Made by a program: the position numbers and the translations under genes. 64,000 nt of DNA, from positions 30,126,720-30,190,719 of the forward strand of contig OY720346.1 in NCBI GenBank assembly GCA_963082975.1, given 5' to 3'. The stretch is from Labia minor. Its lineage: Eukaryota; Arthropoda; Insecta; Dermaptera; Spongiphoridae. Below are positions 1 to 12,012 of the stretch, one piece after another (the first letter of the stretch is position 1; every line of letters starts with the position of its first letter). Below the pieces are notes generated by a model. The model saw only the letters and a list, made by a program, of their open reading frames with translations. It did no database searches and had not been told where the DNA came from.

Positions 1-159
1 AAAGGAAAGTATTGCTTTTGTGATAAAATATCTGAATTGAGATTTTAGTATTTCTTTACGTTTTAAATAATCTTTACAATGAAGTCTTTGTGTTCAATAA
101 TTTCACCGATTTCATGATAACATTAAAAAATTTGTTATTATATATTTTTGAAATAAGCA

Positions 160-193
<34 letters not shown>

Positions 194-860
194 TTGTTAT
201 AATATTATATTGATAAGTTTGACGAAGGCTAAAAAAATATTTTTAAAATATTCATTTGTTAGGGAAAAGAGAGAAAGAGAAACAAAATCATAAATACAAG
301 GGATGAAACTTAAATAATAGATTGGTGTCTCTGTTAAAGTTGCATTAAATAAATAATTTAAAAATTTTGAAAAAAAAAAGATTTTTAGAAAGGCATGTTT
401 AAATAATAAATGTTACTGGAACAGAATATGGGAAGGTCCACAAATTTTTTTATTATTATTATTAATAATAATTTAATCATTTAATTTGATTCATTGTATT
501 GGTGATAGAAAATATATTAAATTGGCAGAGATTGAGTATTATAAAATATAGATGATAATATGTTTAAAAGATTATGGGACTATTATTAAGAACTTGCAGT
601 TGCTCGGTTCTCTAAAAAATCTATAGAATATAATTTTTGTTTTTGTTTTTGTATCCTATTGTGAATCCACCTCAAAGTATATATAACCAAATAGTAATTT
701 TGTTAAAAAGTCAAAATTTTTAACTTTTGTTATTTGTTAAATAATTTATATTAAATATTGTGTTTTTCGTTTCTTGGTAGGACGTCTTTTTATTTTCGGA
801 GTAGAATTAATTAAGATTACTTTATACATTTGCTAACATCTAATATTGAATGGTATAGAA
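1..860. other. AT-rich spacer without a visible gene
   Basis: No coding exon or element terminus was recognised here. The stretch is low-complexity A+T with a TTA-type microsatellite near 163-194. The short reading frame at 90-293 follows that microsatellite and is composed of Leu/Ile/Lys/Phe runs, so it is not a supported gene. Confidence 0.6.
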
Positions 861-1329
861 CAGAGGTTCTTAAACTGTGGTCCGCGGACCCCTGGGGGTC
901 CGCGAAGCCTTTACTGGGGGTTCGCAAAGCCATCGTACAGGTGCACGAGAAAATGATGAGTCAGTTAAAACTTTAATTAATATAAAAGAAGCGATGGCAT
1001 GGCTTTGTGAGGAAACAGATCAAATACCCAAATTCAACGAAATGTGCAAGAAAACTATTGCTACCGTTTCCATCTTCATAGCTGAATTTAGCTGAATTTT
1101 CTTTCTTCAATATTATAATTTCTAATAAAATGTGTTCTACTATATGCAAAAAAATCGTTATTCACCAATCACTGTTAGAAATATCCATCATATATCCTTG
1201 TTCTTATGAGATCGTAAGCCAGAAATTAACTAATAAAATGACGTAAAGTACCTAAAGTTGGGATGGGGTCCGTCAAAAATTTTTTTTTCAAGTGGGGGTC
1301 CGCGGAGTACAAAGGTTTAAGAACCTCTG
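861..1329. mobile_element. Non-autonomous hAT-superfamily element with 8-bp TSD
   Basis: The two ends are perfect 15-bp inverted repeats, CAGAGGTTCTTAAAC at the left and its complement at the right. A GC-rich subterminal stretch (GTCCGCGGACCCC and its mirrored partner) follows. The element is flanked by an exact 8-bp direct repeat GTATAGAA (853-860 and 1330-1337), as expected of hAT transposition. The interior encodes no recognisable transposase; a 72-codon frame at 877-1095 may be an old transposase fragment, but I cannot identify it. Confidence 0.85.
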
Positions 1330-1337
1330 GTATAGAA

Positions 1338-1866
1338 ACATCTAGATGGCTGAACTTGAATAAAAATAAAAATCTCAAGCAAATAATTACGCTGTTCACA
1401 GGAGTAGTATTATCTTCAGAACAAACTTCACACTTACACCCATTCCAACAATCACAAAATACTTAATTTAATGAAGGTAGCTATGTTTAGAGATTCAGAG
1501 AGGCCTGCAATTCCTCATCAATGCATCCTTTTTTTGTCCCATCAATCCATAAATTTTAAGTTTTTTATTAGATAAATTTTTAAATATATAAATATTAATT
1601 TCTCTCTCTTTCTATATATATATATATTATTATTCTGTATGAAAAAATTTACTTATCAAAAATATTTATAATGAGATTATATTTATCTTACTAAAACTTT
1701 CATAAAAACAAATAAAAATAAAGAAAGCGTATATCATCTATTAATTTAAATTAACAAAATAATTACAATAGTTAATCACGACTAACTTAATAAATTTTCT
1801 TATATAATATTAAAAATGTTTCATATCAATTGAAATAATTAAATGAATTAAAAGTGGGTATATATA
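1338..1866. other. AT-rich spacer
   Basis: No gene or element end seen. A CT-rich and TA-rich microsatellite lies near 1602-1632. Confidence 0.5.
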
Positions 1867-1975
1867 CAGGGCGTCCCAAAATAAAAAAGCAGTTTGTCTG
1901 TAATACGAAATTGAAATCTGCTCTTTCATTTTGGGACATCCATTGAAATCTGCTCTTTCATTTTGGGATACCCTG
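1867..1975. mobile_element. Small Tc1/mariner-like MITE
   Basis: A 109-bp unit bounded by inverted ends beginning CAGGGYRTCCCAAAAT, flanked on each side by TA, the usual target of Tc1/mariner elements. Internally the terminal segment ending in a GAAATCTGCTCTTTCATTTT-type motif occurs twice in tandem. There is no coding capacity. Confidence 0.65.
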
Positions 1976-2011
1976 TATATATATATATAATAAATATTTA
2001 TACCCATAAAT

Positions 2012-2705
2012 CAGTGTTTCTCAAACTTATTTCTTTTACCGCCCCCTTTGATAATCAATTTTTAAGCGCCCCTCCCCCATTTTTTATACACTCCTAAAAC
2101 TTAAAAATTACAATTTCATTACTTTAATTAATTTAGTTAGTGTGCTATATTAGTCGGTTCTTGTGTTTAAACTTACATTCTAATCTAGAAATTTTTACCA
2201 GTGAGAGCAATTAAAATGCAACTTTATAATACTAATAATAATATATATTTTAATCAAATTAAAAGAAACAATAAAGATAGGTAATCAATTTTGGTTTTTA
2301 AACTAATCTAATGGGGTGGGATGAATTTGATGATTTTTAACAAGTTTGTTGATATCAGGTTCGATTTTACTCAAAAACAGTTCTAAGTCATCTCGTTTAG
2401 TAACTTGCAAATGATTTCTCTTTTTAGTAAGCAGCGTTGTCACAGTGCTAAAAAACACGTTCACACAAATATGACGATGGAAATGTTATCAAAAATATTT
2501 GAACGATCGACCACAATCCAGGGTACAACTCCGGAATTTACTTTTGTAGCCGAAATTGTTAGTAGCCATTTTTAAATTAAAAAAAAATTTTTCTTTTTAT
2601 TTTAATAAAAAAAATGAAGGGAAAAATAAAAAAAAACAAATTTGTAACCCACGTCAACGCTCCCCTCTAGGTCTCAAACGTTATCGCCCACTTTGAGAAA
2701 CACTG
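2012..2705 (-). mobile_element. hAT element with 3' fragment of a ZBED-type transposase
   Basis: Ends are CAGTGTTTCTCAAA and its complement, flanked by an exact 8-bp direct repeat CCATAAAT (2004-2011 and 2706-2713). On the minus strand, around 2310-2450, a frame reads through TKKRNHLQVTKRDDLELFLS and on to a stop, resembling the extreme C-terminus of ZBED/SPIN-like hAT transposases. Only about 50 codons survive, so the element is non-autonomous. Superfamily is secure from TSD and ends; the transposase call is from family recollection. Confidence 0.8.
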
Positions 2706-2713
2706 CCATAAAT

Positions 2714-5700
2714 GATGAATACAAGTTATTCGAAACAAAAAGCTATTTTAAGTTCTTTTTTTTTAATTCAATGTGGAGATAAAGTTGCAATTATTATTTA
2801 TATGAATCATTAATAATATATAGTACACAATTTTTAAATTTTTATAAATAGGCAAATAATATAATATATAATATGTTTCATATAAGATTTTAAACTAGTG
2901 AGTTAGTAATAAAATAAAAAAATCTCATTATGATTTTTTAAACTTAATTGAATGAGGTTTATTGTAAAAAAAGCTCTTGAAAATAAAAACTTATTTGCCA
3001 TATTTCGTTAAATAATAATAGCCACATTTCGAATTTAGGCGGTTGTTTATTTTATTTTTATTATTTTTTTTTGTTTAGATTCGATTGATTTGGAAAGTGT
3101 ATGAGTAGAGGGAGCTCGTTGTCGGGTACGAATTATTTTATCTAAAACGTAGAATAAAATTATCAATTCAAATATATTCTTTAAGTACGTTATTTTTTGG
3201 ATTGATATAATTAAATAAACGCTTTCAAATCAATTATTAAGTATTAATTTATTGATTTTTTCTCAAATAGTTAAAAAAAAATGCAAGTAAATTTTATATA
3301 AAGAATATGGAAAATTATGTGGAAAAAATATTTTATATATTTGCAAAAACAAATGACATAAAAAGTTTTCGAATTTGCAGTATATCCAATAATGCTTACA
3401 TCTCTATTAGAACAGACATAATAAATACTATAATAGAAATACAAAAAATGCAAATAAAAAAAAATAAATATTAACAATCGTTATCATATATATATATATG
3501 TATATATATAAATTTTTCAAGCAAACAATAAAAAAGGGCATAGGATAAATGATATTATCTTGTCCAGAGATGTGACCAGGGTTAAAACTAATCTTATAGA
3601 ATGTCACATTTTCAAGCATATGAAATCACAATTTTAAGAAATTGATGAATAAGTAGAGTCGGGTCGATTTAGTGATTTCAACTAAATTTTGTTTCAATAA
3701 TTATATTTATTATTATTTATTAGAATTATTTTTATTTTACTTACTTCCCTCCTACCTTTAACAGTGTACATGCTCTAGTCCAAAGCATGATTTGAAGTCA
3801 ATGAGGATGTGGGAAAAGAGGTTTGAGGAACTTGAGAAATTAATAATTTCTGTTTAGGCATAATCCTAATCATCACTAATATGTTCTATAAATATTAGAA
3901 TATTTTTTGTCCCATATGAAACATTTCTCCAATAAATATTTTAACAGATATTTCAATTATTTTATTTAAAAAAAATATATAAATTGAAAATAATATTTTT
4001 AATTTTCTATTCTCCTTTATAACTTTAATTTTTAATAATAAATAATATTTTTATTTTTACTATCAAATTGTAACAAAAAATAAACAGATCAAAAATTAAT
4101 TAAATATAAATAAAGATATTAAATATAGTATATTTTTTAGTAGATTAAAGATAAAATTGCCATTACATAACAATAAATAAATATATAAATTAAATTTTAG
4201 TATAAAATTAAAATTATAAATAAAAAAATAATACATTAAAATTATTATAAAAATAACAAAAATATGTATATATTCTTAATATACTTTTACCTTTAACTAT
4301 TTAAGATAATTGAAAATGTAAAATTAATATATTAATAAATTTAACTTAATAGTTAGTTTGTTTTTTTTAAAAAAGATGCAACAAGTGCTTTTGTTTTGAA
4401 AAAAAATTTTCCTTTAAATTTTAAACTTTTTGATCAATTAATATATTAAAAAATATTTATAAGCTAATGAATTAATTTTCATTAAAGAGAAAGAAGAAAA
4501 AAGGTATAAATAAAGACTAGGATAGTCATGATATTGAAATGAATGAATGAAAGGGTCGTGATTAGATTAAGGGCATAAGGGTCCCCTTAGGGGTTAGCTA
4601 TTTATTTTATATATTGGATAAAAGAATATATATATATATATATATATAATAAATGAATAGATGGATCTCTATCCCTTTGCCTCATAACAATATTATATAA
4701 CTTCTAATAACAAAACCGAAACATCCCTTATTCAAATAAGGGTGGATAAAAAAAATTATCCCCCGTCATGATGAAAGGAATTATTAAAATATAAAAGATG
4801 ATTCATCATTTTAAGATATATTTTATCTCTCTCTCTTTTTATATATATTCTTATAAAAAATAGAACATCAGGAAATATTTACATACTATCTCCTCTAATA
4901 AAACGATACTAATTAATAAATATTAATAAAATAATTAATTAATTAAAAAGTAATTTTATCAAATTCAAAAATCCTATTAAATATTAGACAGCAACATTAA
5001 GAGTGATTTCGTCACTGTTTTTTAAATTAAATAATCATTTATTATTAAAAATTCGAGTGTACAAGGATATTTTTTAATCGAATTAAAATTTTTGTTTAAG
5101 TGTTCATTTTAATATAAAATTAATACTTTTAAAAGTTTATGAATAAAAACATTATCAGTTAGTTTCATTAGAAAATTCTTATTCTTTTTTATAATAATCA
5201 TATATAGTATATTGAAATAAAAAAGTTTTAAGAACTTAGATGCTTTTTAAATGATGAAAGGATTAATAAAAACAATTTCGGCCATTAAAAATTAAGGAGA
5301 TTAAAGTAATTATAAGATTTTATAATATCGTGGCTATACCACCTCTACCCTCCTCCTCCCAGTGAATTGATAAGACACATTAATTAATCCAAAATATTAT
5401 TTTATAATATCCTTTTTGTTATGTTTTTATCTATTATAGAATCAAAGATGCTATTTAAATTATTTTCATAAGATATAATCAAAAGGTGCGGGGTATATAA
5501 ATTCTATTGTATTTTTAATATACATAGATTAAGAATTGATAATAAGAAATAAATAATGATCTATTGTTTTATGAAAATTTCCATTAACGAATGATTAATG
5601 AATATAAATTATTAATTTTAAAAAATATTTAATTACAAAAAGTTTTTTTTTAAGATTGGGTAACTAGGCATTGTGAAAATGCAAAGTGAGGGGTGTGACT

Positions 5701-7220
5701 CATTCAAACTAAATATTAGTTCTATGTTTGTATGTTTGTTATCTGTTAGAAGTAAAATATTGATTCAGTTGAGTCCAGCAGACAGGGTTTAACTAAGCCT
5801 AACAAAACTCTTGAAATCCCCGTTTCACTTTAGTTTCAAAATTTAATAATTATAAGAACAATTTCAACAACAAAATTACTTTGATTTAAGATCAGAGAAA
5901 AGAAAATATAGAAATTTGTGAAGTATTCTAAAAATTAAATTATTCATTTAAATATTTTGAATAAAGTTTAAAAGAATAAAATTAAAATTGTTTAAAGTTG
6001 CAATTGTTATTATTTTACATGATTATATAGAAATAGCCAATTTATTTACTTTTTCCAAATTTAATACCATTTGATTCAAATATTTTTTTTTCATTTCATT
6101 GTGTTAATGGGTGATAAAGGAGGAAAAAATTAATTTTAACTTTATTTCATAAAAAAATTAGATCATTAGATTTTTTAATATTTAGTTTTTAATTTTTATA
6201 GTTAGAGGTAACTCAGAATAGAGTTGATTTATCGAGTTCAGTTATGCTATAAAGATAGATACTTAAATAAATTTTTGAAAGTGTAATTATATAAATACTC
6301 TTCCAAATGTGATTCGATTGTCTGCGAGTTTTAATTTCCATTAAATAATTAATCATTAAAATTTTAAATTTAATAATTATTAAGTTTGTAAATTTATATA
6401 CTTTTAATTTATTCTTACATTTTAGGATGAGTTATTTTTAATAAAGTTTTTTTAACAGAGTTAATATACGTATGTTTATTTCAATATTTTTATTTTGATC
6501 TTATGAGAAATTATATAATTCAAGAACTCTCTCATAATGCTATTTCAAATTGAATTATTTTTATAATAGACTGGAAATTATAAAGAATAGAAATATTATC
6601 AAATTTATTTTATCAAGCAGGTATATATGTCAACTTATGTACATATAATATTAATATTAAGAGATGGAACTTATGTTCAAAATACAATACTCTAAGTTGG
6701 AGAAGGGTTCTTTTGCTTTTTGTTCCAGTATAAAACTTTGAAATCCCTGACCAACCATAACCAAGAGTTACCTTCAGAAAACTAACTTAATTTTCATTAA
6801 AATTTTATATTTTACCAGATAATAAATTAGATATAATATAGATAAAAATATCTTCTAAATTAAATTTATTTTAATTTAAAATTAATCATTGAGTTGAAAA
6901 TAAACTCAAGATCTACTTTTAATTATATAGAATTTCTTTCTATCAATTTCTTGATTAAAAAATATTAAGTTAAAATGTATGCTTGACAATTCTAAGTGAA
7001 ATATATTTTTTATAAATTGATAATTTTTTTGTAAATCATGTTAAAATTTGATTAGTGTACTTTTACTAAATAAATGTGATAGATAGACATGTATGCACTT
7101 TATGATAAATGACATTATTGTAAATTATATATTATAAAATAACTATAATTATTTTTTGTGATTAACACATCCTATTTCTATATTTTATTTATAAATAATA
7201 AATAGAAAGATATTTGTAAA
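2714..7220. other. 4.5-kb AT-rich intergenic stretch
   Basis: No coding exon, RNA gene or element terminus was recognised on either strand. It contains long A/T runs and short TA microsatellites (for example about 3489-3512 and 4628-4648). The short frames present (3271-3477 and 3428-3619, minus) are low-complexity hydrophobic translations of AT-rich DNA. Confidence 0.5.
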
Positions 7221-7483
7221 TATCTTATCTTATTATGCTAGCTAAAATTGTATATATGTATTTATCTATATATATTGGTTCTCAAAAACCGCTCTAACGA
7301 TTTTTTTCAAATTCACACTAGATATAGTATTTATAAAGAAAAATTAAGTTTTATTGATGATATCTCTTGAAACATACAGCTTCATTATTAATTTCTTAAT
7401 TGAAAATTATATATGGAAAACGTCAAAATTTTTAATACTGCCTGCTAAGACAGTAAAAAAATGACAATTTTTTATCTAAATAC

Positions 7484-7556
7484 ATATAGTCCAGCGGTTG
7501 GACTGATGTTTTAACGAGTGGATTTCGTCGGTTCGAAACTCGCCGGGTGAATCGTT
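7484..7556 (+). repeat. tRNA-like segment with pol III A-box and B-box motifs
   Basis: TAGTCCAGCGGTTGG resembles a tRNA A box (TRGCNNAGYNGG) and GGTTCGAAACTC resembles a B box, about 40 bp apart. No complete cloverleaf with matched acceptor stem was found, so it looks like a tRNA-derived SINE head embedded in the repeat unit rather than a working tRNA gene. Repeated at about 8867-8938 and, degraded, at about 44351-44420. Confidence 0.45.
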
Positions 7557-8099
7557 ATTTAAAAATGAAAATAATGATTTTGTTATTTTTTTTTCTTTTT
7601 ATCTATTGTTTACTTTTTAATAAATTACTATTCTATATTTATTTATTCATTGTTCTTTTATTAATTAAGTTTTAGATAGTTTTATAATTTTTAATATTTT
7701 TTCAATAAAATATTATTTAATATATTTATTAATATTATTTTATTTATTATTATTGAGTACCCGAAGTTCCATTCATTTTAATCAGATTGATGCAATGATG
7801 CAACAGTTAATAATTGTAATATTGTAATAAATTTCTATCTTGAAAATTGTTACATATTATTCAGGATATTTTAAAAACTATTTCTTTCTTTAATTAATAT
7901 TCATTTTTTCTATAAGTCAGATATATTTCCAAATATTAAATAATTTTTGAAGTGAAAACTTCTTTAGCGGCGTTGAGCACTTTTGCGGGATGGGGAAAAA
8001 GTATAGAACTCGCGTGATCGTGACCAACACCATGAAGCTAGCACATTACGTCTGCTTTCAAATTTCTTATAACAGAGCGCGAAATTTGAATTGTCATTA

Positions 8100-8250
8100 G
8101 AACTGTTTTATAAATTATCTCTAACATATAAATATATATTTATTATGTAAAGTTCATTTCATATATACATATATAATCAAAATTATACGAAATGAACTTC
8201 ACATAATAAATATATATTTTATGTTAGAGATAAGAATTATAAAACAGTTC
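8100..8250. repeat. Imperfect palindrome inside repeat copy 1
   Basis: Two arms of about 62 bp, from GAACTGTTTTATAA to its complement TTATAAAACAGTTC, separated by a short AT loop. The arms share TAACATA/TATGTTA and GAAATGAAC/GTTCATTTC blocks. A transcript could form a long hairpin. Confidence 0.75.
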
Positions 8251-8597
8251 GTATTGCAATATTTTAAACAAAGTTGTGTATTTATATATATATAAATATA
8301 AGTTACAAATTTGTTTAAAATATATGTTTAAAATAATATATAAGTTATATATATATACATGCATATGAAATTCATCTTTCTCGTGAAATAGCGCGAATTT
8401 CGTCTGTTTTAAAATTTCTTACGCAGAAGTTTTCACTTCTGTCGGCCAGTCACACGACTGCCAATTTTGCTTTTTTAATTCCGAAAAGCTGCAAAGCACG
8501 TTTTTTTGTCTTTAGTTTGTTTTATAACCACTTGGGGCGCTAAACAGTTTTTCAAAAAAACACTATAGAAAAAAAATATATGTACCTATATATTATA

Positions 8598-9972
8598 TAT
8601 CTTATCTTATTATGCTAGCTAAAATTGTATATATGTATTTATCTATATATCATGGTTCTCAAAAACCGCTCTAACGATTTTTTTCAAATTCACACTAGAT
8701 ATAGTATTTATAAAGAAAAATTAAGTTTTATTGATGATATCTCTTGAAACATACAGCTTCATTATTAATTTCTTAATTGAAAATTATATATTATATGGAA
8801 AACGTCAAAATTTTTAATACTGCCTGCTAAGACAGTAAAAAAATGACAATTTTTTATCTAAATACATATAGTCCAGCGGTTGGACTGATGTTTTAACGAG
8901 TGGATTTCCTCGGTTCGAAACTCGCCGGGTGAATCGTTATTTAAAAATGAAAATAATGATTTTGTTATTTTTTTTTCTTTTTATCTATTGTTTACTTTTT
9001 AATAAATTACTATTCTATATTTATTTATTCATTGTTCTTTTATTAATAAAGTTTTAGATAGTTTTATAAGTTTTAATATTTTTTCAATAAAATATTATTC
9101 AATATATTTATTAATATTATTTTATTTATTATTATTGAGTACCCGAAGTTCCATTCATTTTAATCAGATTGATGCAATGATGCAACAGTTAATAATTGTA
9201 ATATTGTAATAAATTTCTATCTTGAAAATTGTTACATATTATTCAGGATATTTTAAAAACTATTTCTTTCTTTAATTAATATTCATTTTTTCTATAAGTC
9301 AGATATATTTCCAAATATTAAATAATTTTTGAAGTGAAAACTTCTTTAGCGGCGTTGAGCACTTTTGCGGGATGGGGAAAAAGTATAGAACTCGCGTGAT
9401 CGTGACCAACACCATGAAACCATCTGCTTTCAAATTTCTTATAACAGAGCGCGAAATTTGAATTGTCATTAGAACTGTTTTATAAATTATCTCTAACATA
9501 TAAATATATATTTATTATGTAAAGTTCATTTCATATATACATATATAATCAAAATTATACGAAATGAACTTCACATAATAAATATATATTTTATGTTAGA
9601 GATAAGAATTATAAAACAGTTCGTATTGCAATATTTTAAACAAAGTTGTGTATTTATATATATATAAATATAAGTTACAAATTTGTTTAAAATATATGTT
9701 TAAAATAATATATAAGTTATATATATATACATGCATATGAAATTCATCTTTCTCGTGAAATAGCGCGAATTTCGTCTGTTTTAAAATTTCTTACGCAGAA
9801 GTTTTCACTTCTGTCGGCCAGTCACACGACTGCCAATTTTGCTTTTTTAATTCCGAAAAGCTGCAAAGCACGTTTTTTTGTCTTTAGTTTGTTTTATAAC
9901 CACTTGGGGCGCTAAACAGTTTTTCAAAAAAACACTATAGAAAAAAAATATATGTACCTATATATTATATAT
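8598..9972. repeat. Tandem 1.38-kb repeat unit, copy 2
   Basis: Near-identical to 7221-8597. The clearest difference is a missing block near 9418 (GCTAGCACATTACGT is absent) plus scattered substitutions. The tRNA-like segment recurs at about 8867-8938 and the palindrome at 9472-9622. The high identity points to recent duplication by unequal exchange or tandem rolling-circle insertion. Confidence 0.8.
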
Positions 9973-10200
9973 TTATGTATTATTGAGGAGCACAAGTTCA
10001 TTAATTTTAATCAGATTGATGCAAATGTGTAACATTTAATAATTGTAATAAATAATTAAAGAATTGTGTATCAATATTTTTTAAAGGGTAGAGCGAGAGC
10101 TCGGTGTCCCAGGTATTAATATTACCAGCCAAATCAAATAATAATGAATCATTTTTTTTAACTTAAGTACCGAGCCGAGGCTCGGGGTCCCGGTACTATA
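9973..10200. repeat. Family A 3' segment with two GC hairpins
   Basis: Follows copy 2. It carries two similar motifs, GAGCGAGAGCTC then GGTGTCCCAGG, and CCGAGCCGAGGCTCGG then GGTCCCGG. Each is a short hairpin followed by a GGTSYCC tail. The same segment occurs at about 54830-55105, and its first half at 44560-44645. It may be the 3' end of the family A element. Confidence 0.55.
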
Positions 10201-10310
10201 TATATAATATGTATATATATATCTTTTTATAATATAATCTTAATCAATTCTTAGAAATTAACGTTATGTTAAACTAATATTTCATATGTATGTAAACTTA
10301 CTTATTGCAG

Positions 10311-10448
10311 AATCCTTATTTAGTGTGGAAGAATATCTTGGAAGCACTTTTGGATGGCACTTTTAAAATATCACCTAAAGAAAATAAAAAATATATAGAA
10401 TATATAGTTTGCAAATATAAATCTTGTAAAGAATTAGAAAAAAAATAA
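10311..10448 (+). CDS. Candidate orphan terminal exon, function unknown
   Basis: A TTATTGCAG acceptor at 10302-10310 precedes a 45-codon open frame ending at TAA 10446-10448. It begins NPYLVWKNILEALLDGTFK and ends in a Lys-rich tail with two Cys. Residue use (Trp, Cys, Gly, Pro, varied) is unlike the low-complexity translations around it, hinting at real coding sequence. No upstream exon with a matching donor was found, so the gene is incomplete or decayed. I do not recognise the protein. Confidence 0.25.
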   Translation, partial: NPYLVWKNILEALLDGTFKISPKENKKYIEYIVCKYKSCKELEKK

Positions 10449-11686
10449 AAATATTATTACTTACGAAAATATTTACTTTATTTGATATAATTTATAAGAG
10501 AACATTAAAATTGTTAACTGAAAAATAAAATGAAATTATATATATAAAATTAAAATAAGTTTTATAAAAAACTATTCAATAATAGTATGTAAACAACAGG
10601 TGTCTCTCATATTATATATATTTTTATTGACAGAATATCCTATAATAATTAAAATTAAAAAAGATTATTAATATAATAATTAGGAACTATGAATAAATTT
10701 TTCAAAATATGAAAATAAAAGTAAACAAAAGATTTTAAAGAATGAAAATAAATCACAAAATTTATTAAAAATGATGAACATTTTATGTGATTTGACCAAA
10801 TGTTTAATTAATATATAAGTATAATTAAATGTCATTTAAAATTTTTAAACAAATATATAATAAATAAATTTTTTTCATAGTTTTTTGTAAAAATGCATAT
10901 ATGAAAGATTGTTGTTTAATACGACATAAACTCTTAATATTTACTTACCGTCACAAAATAGAGATTTATATCTAAGTTCAATAGTAATATAATTTTATAA
11001 ATGTAGAAAAATAATCAAGCCATCAAAATATTTTTTAAAAAATAGTTATTTTTCTAGAAATGCATCTAATTGTATATGAATACATAGGTTTGCATTAGTA
11101 TGTGAGTGCATGTGTTTGGAATGTAACATTATAAATAAAAAAAAACTATAATAAAAATATTTTCAAATTTATTTTTAAAAATATTAATCAAATTCTATTT
11201 ATCTAATAATAATATTATTATATTGATATAGATATATATAGAGAGAGATATACAAATAATGTGGAATTTATTTTATATAGAAGATATAGAAATCTTTCTA
11301 AATATTTATTATATTTTTTATTGTCAAGTTACCTAGACTTTTAGAAGTGGTAGAATTTGAAATGATTTAATATTTATATATATTATAAATAATATTATAA
11401 TATAAATATATTATATATTTTGACTTTCTTAAATAATTTTATTTGTAAAAAAAAAATATTCTCTTCTTAACGTATATATATTTGATTTTAAATTAAAATA
11501 ATTTAATTATAATATAAATTTATTACTACAAAAAATAGTCTTAATAATTTTCAACGAATTATCAAAACTGTTTAAATTTTATATTTACATAAAATTTTAA
11601 ATATTTGGTTAAAAACTAGAAAATTGCCTCAATAAAGATTTAATAAAATAAATATTCAATGATATATTTTTAATTTTATTATTATA
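10449..11686. other. AT-rich spacer
   Basis: Nothing recognisable: low-complexity AT with short microsatellites (about 11226-11254 GATATA/GAGA). Confidence 0.5.
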
Positions 11687-11808
11687 TTATATCCTTCGGG
11701 GCTTGTATAATTCGCCGCCTTTATAATTCGGCGCTCGATGCTGGGGCACAATTCGCATCACCCTCGCTTCAGCTATGTTCAAGTATATTAGATAGCTTAC
11801 GACTAAAA
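11687..11808 (-). CDS. Candidate C-terminal exon, function unknown
   Basis: On the minus strand a good acceptor (TTCTTTTTGTTTTAG) at about 11809-11823 opens a frame encoding a C-terminal peptide containing YLNIAEARVMRIVPQHRAPN and then YKGGELYKPRR before TAA at 11687-11689. The segment is strikingly more GC-rich than its surroundings. The phase requires one base from the previous exon. It could be the end of a small gene whose other exons are at 11884-12012 and 13213-13230, but the joins are not proven. I cannot name the family. Confidence 0.3.
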
Positions 11809-11883
11809 CAAAAAGAATAAAATATAATTTTTAATTAATTTAAAATGTATTAGTTTATTAATTTTTTCATACACATTTAATGT

Positions 11884-12012
11884 TTAAATCCATACAACTT
11901 TAAAGAGTTCGTGAGTAGTGGATTTAACCAGTGCTTCACGCAACACACGGACTCCGTTATCTTTATAAGTTTTTGCAGTTTTCTTAAAAACGGCTTTAAG
12001 GATAAAGATAAT
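11884..12012 (-). CDS. Candidate internal or terminal exon, function unknown
   Basis: A minus-strand frame of 42 codons preceded by CTGAG (acceptor-like) after a T-run. It includes FKKTAKTYKDNGVRVLREAL and ends at TAA 11884-11886. A donor-like GTGAAG inside the frame (after VRVL) would join it in phase to 11687-11808; alternatively it is itself terminal. Coding appearance rests on composition only. Confidence 0.25.
   Translation of the reverse strand: MIFILKAVFKKTAKTYKDNGVRVLREALVKSTTHELFKVVWI

Larger units (their letters stand above)
7221..8597. repeat. Tandem 1.38-kb repeat unit, copy 1 (Helitron-like family A)
   Basis: The unit starts TATCTTATCTTATTATGC and is followed directly by a near-identical second copy at an offset of 1,377 bp. 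It contains, in order, an AAAAACCGCTCTAACG motif, a tRNA-like segment, a palindrome and a GC-richer tail with GAAGTTTTCACTTC. The head also occurs at 43.8 and 53.8 kb and the tail at 54.8 kb, so it is a dispersed mobile family. The TC start resembles Helitron 5' ends, but the class is an inference. Confidence 0.75.

Noticed and set aside
90..293. Small membrane protein gene
   Set aside because: Translation of a TTA microsatellite giving a poly-Leu run; no other support.
7484..7556. Functional tRNA gene
   Set aside because: A- and B-box motifs are present but no consistent acceptor stem or anticodon loop could be built, and the segment is repeated within a mobile unit.
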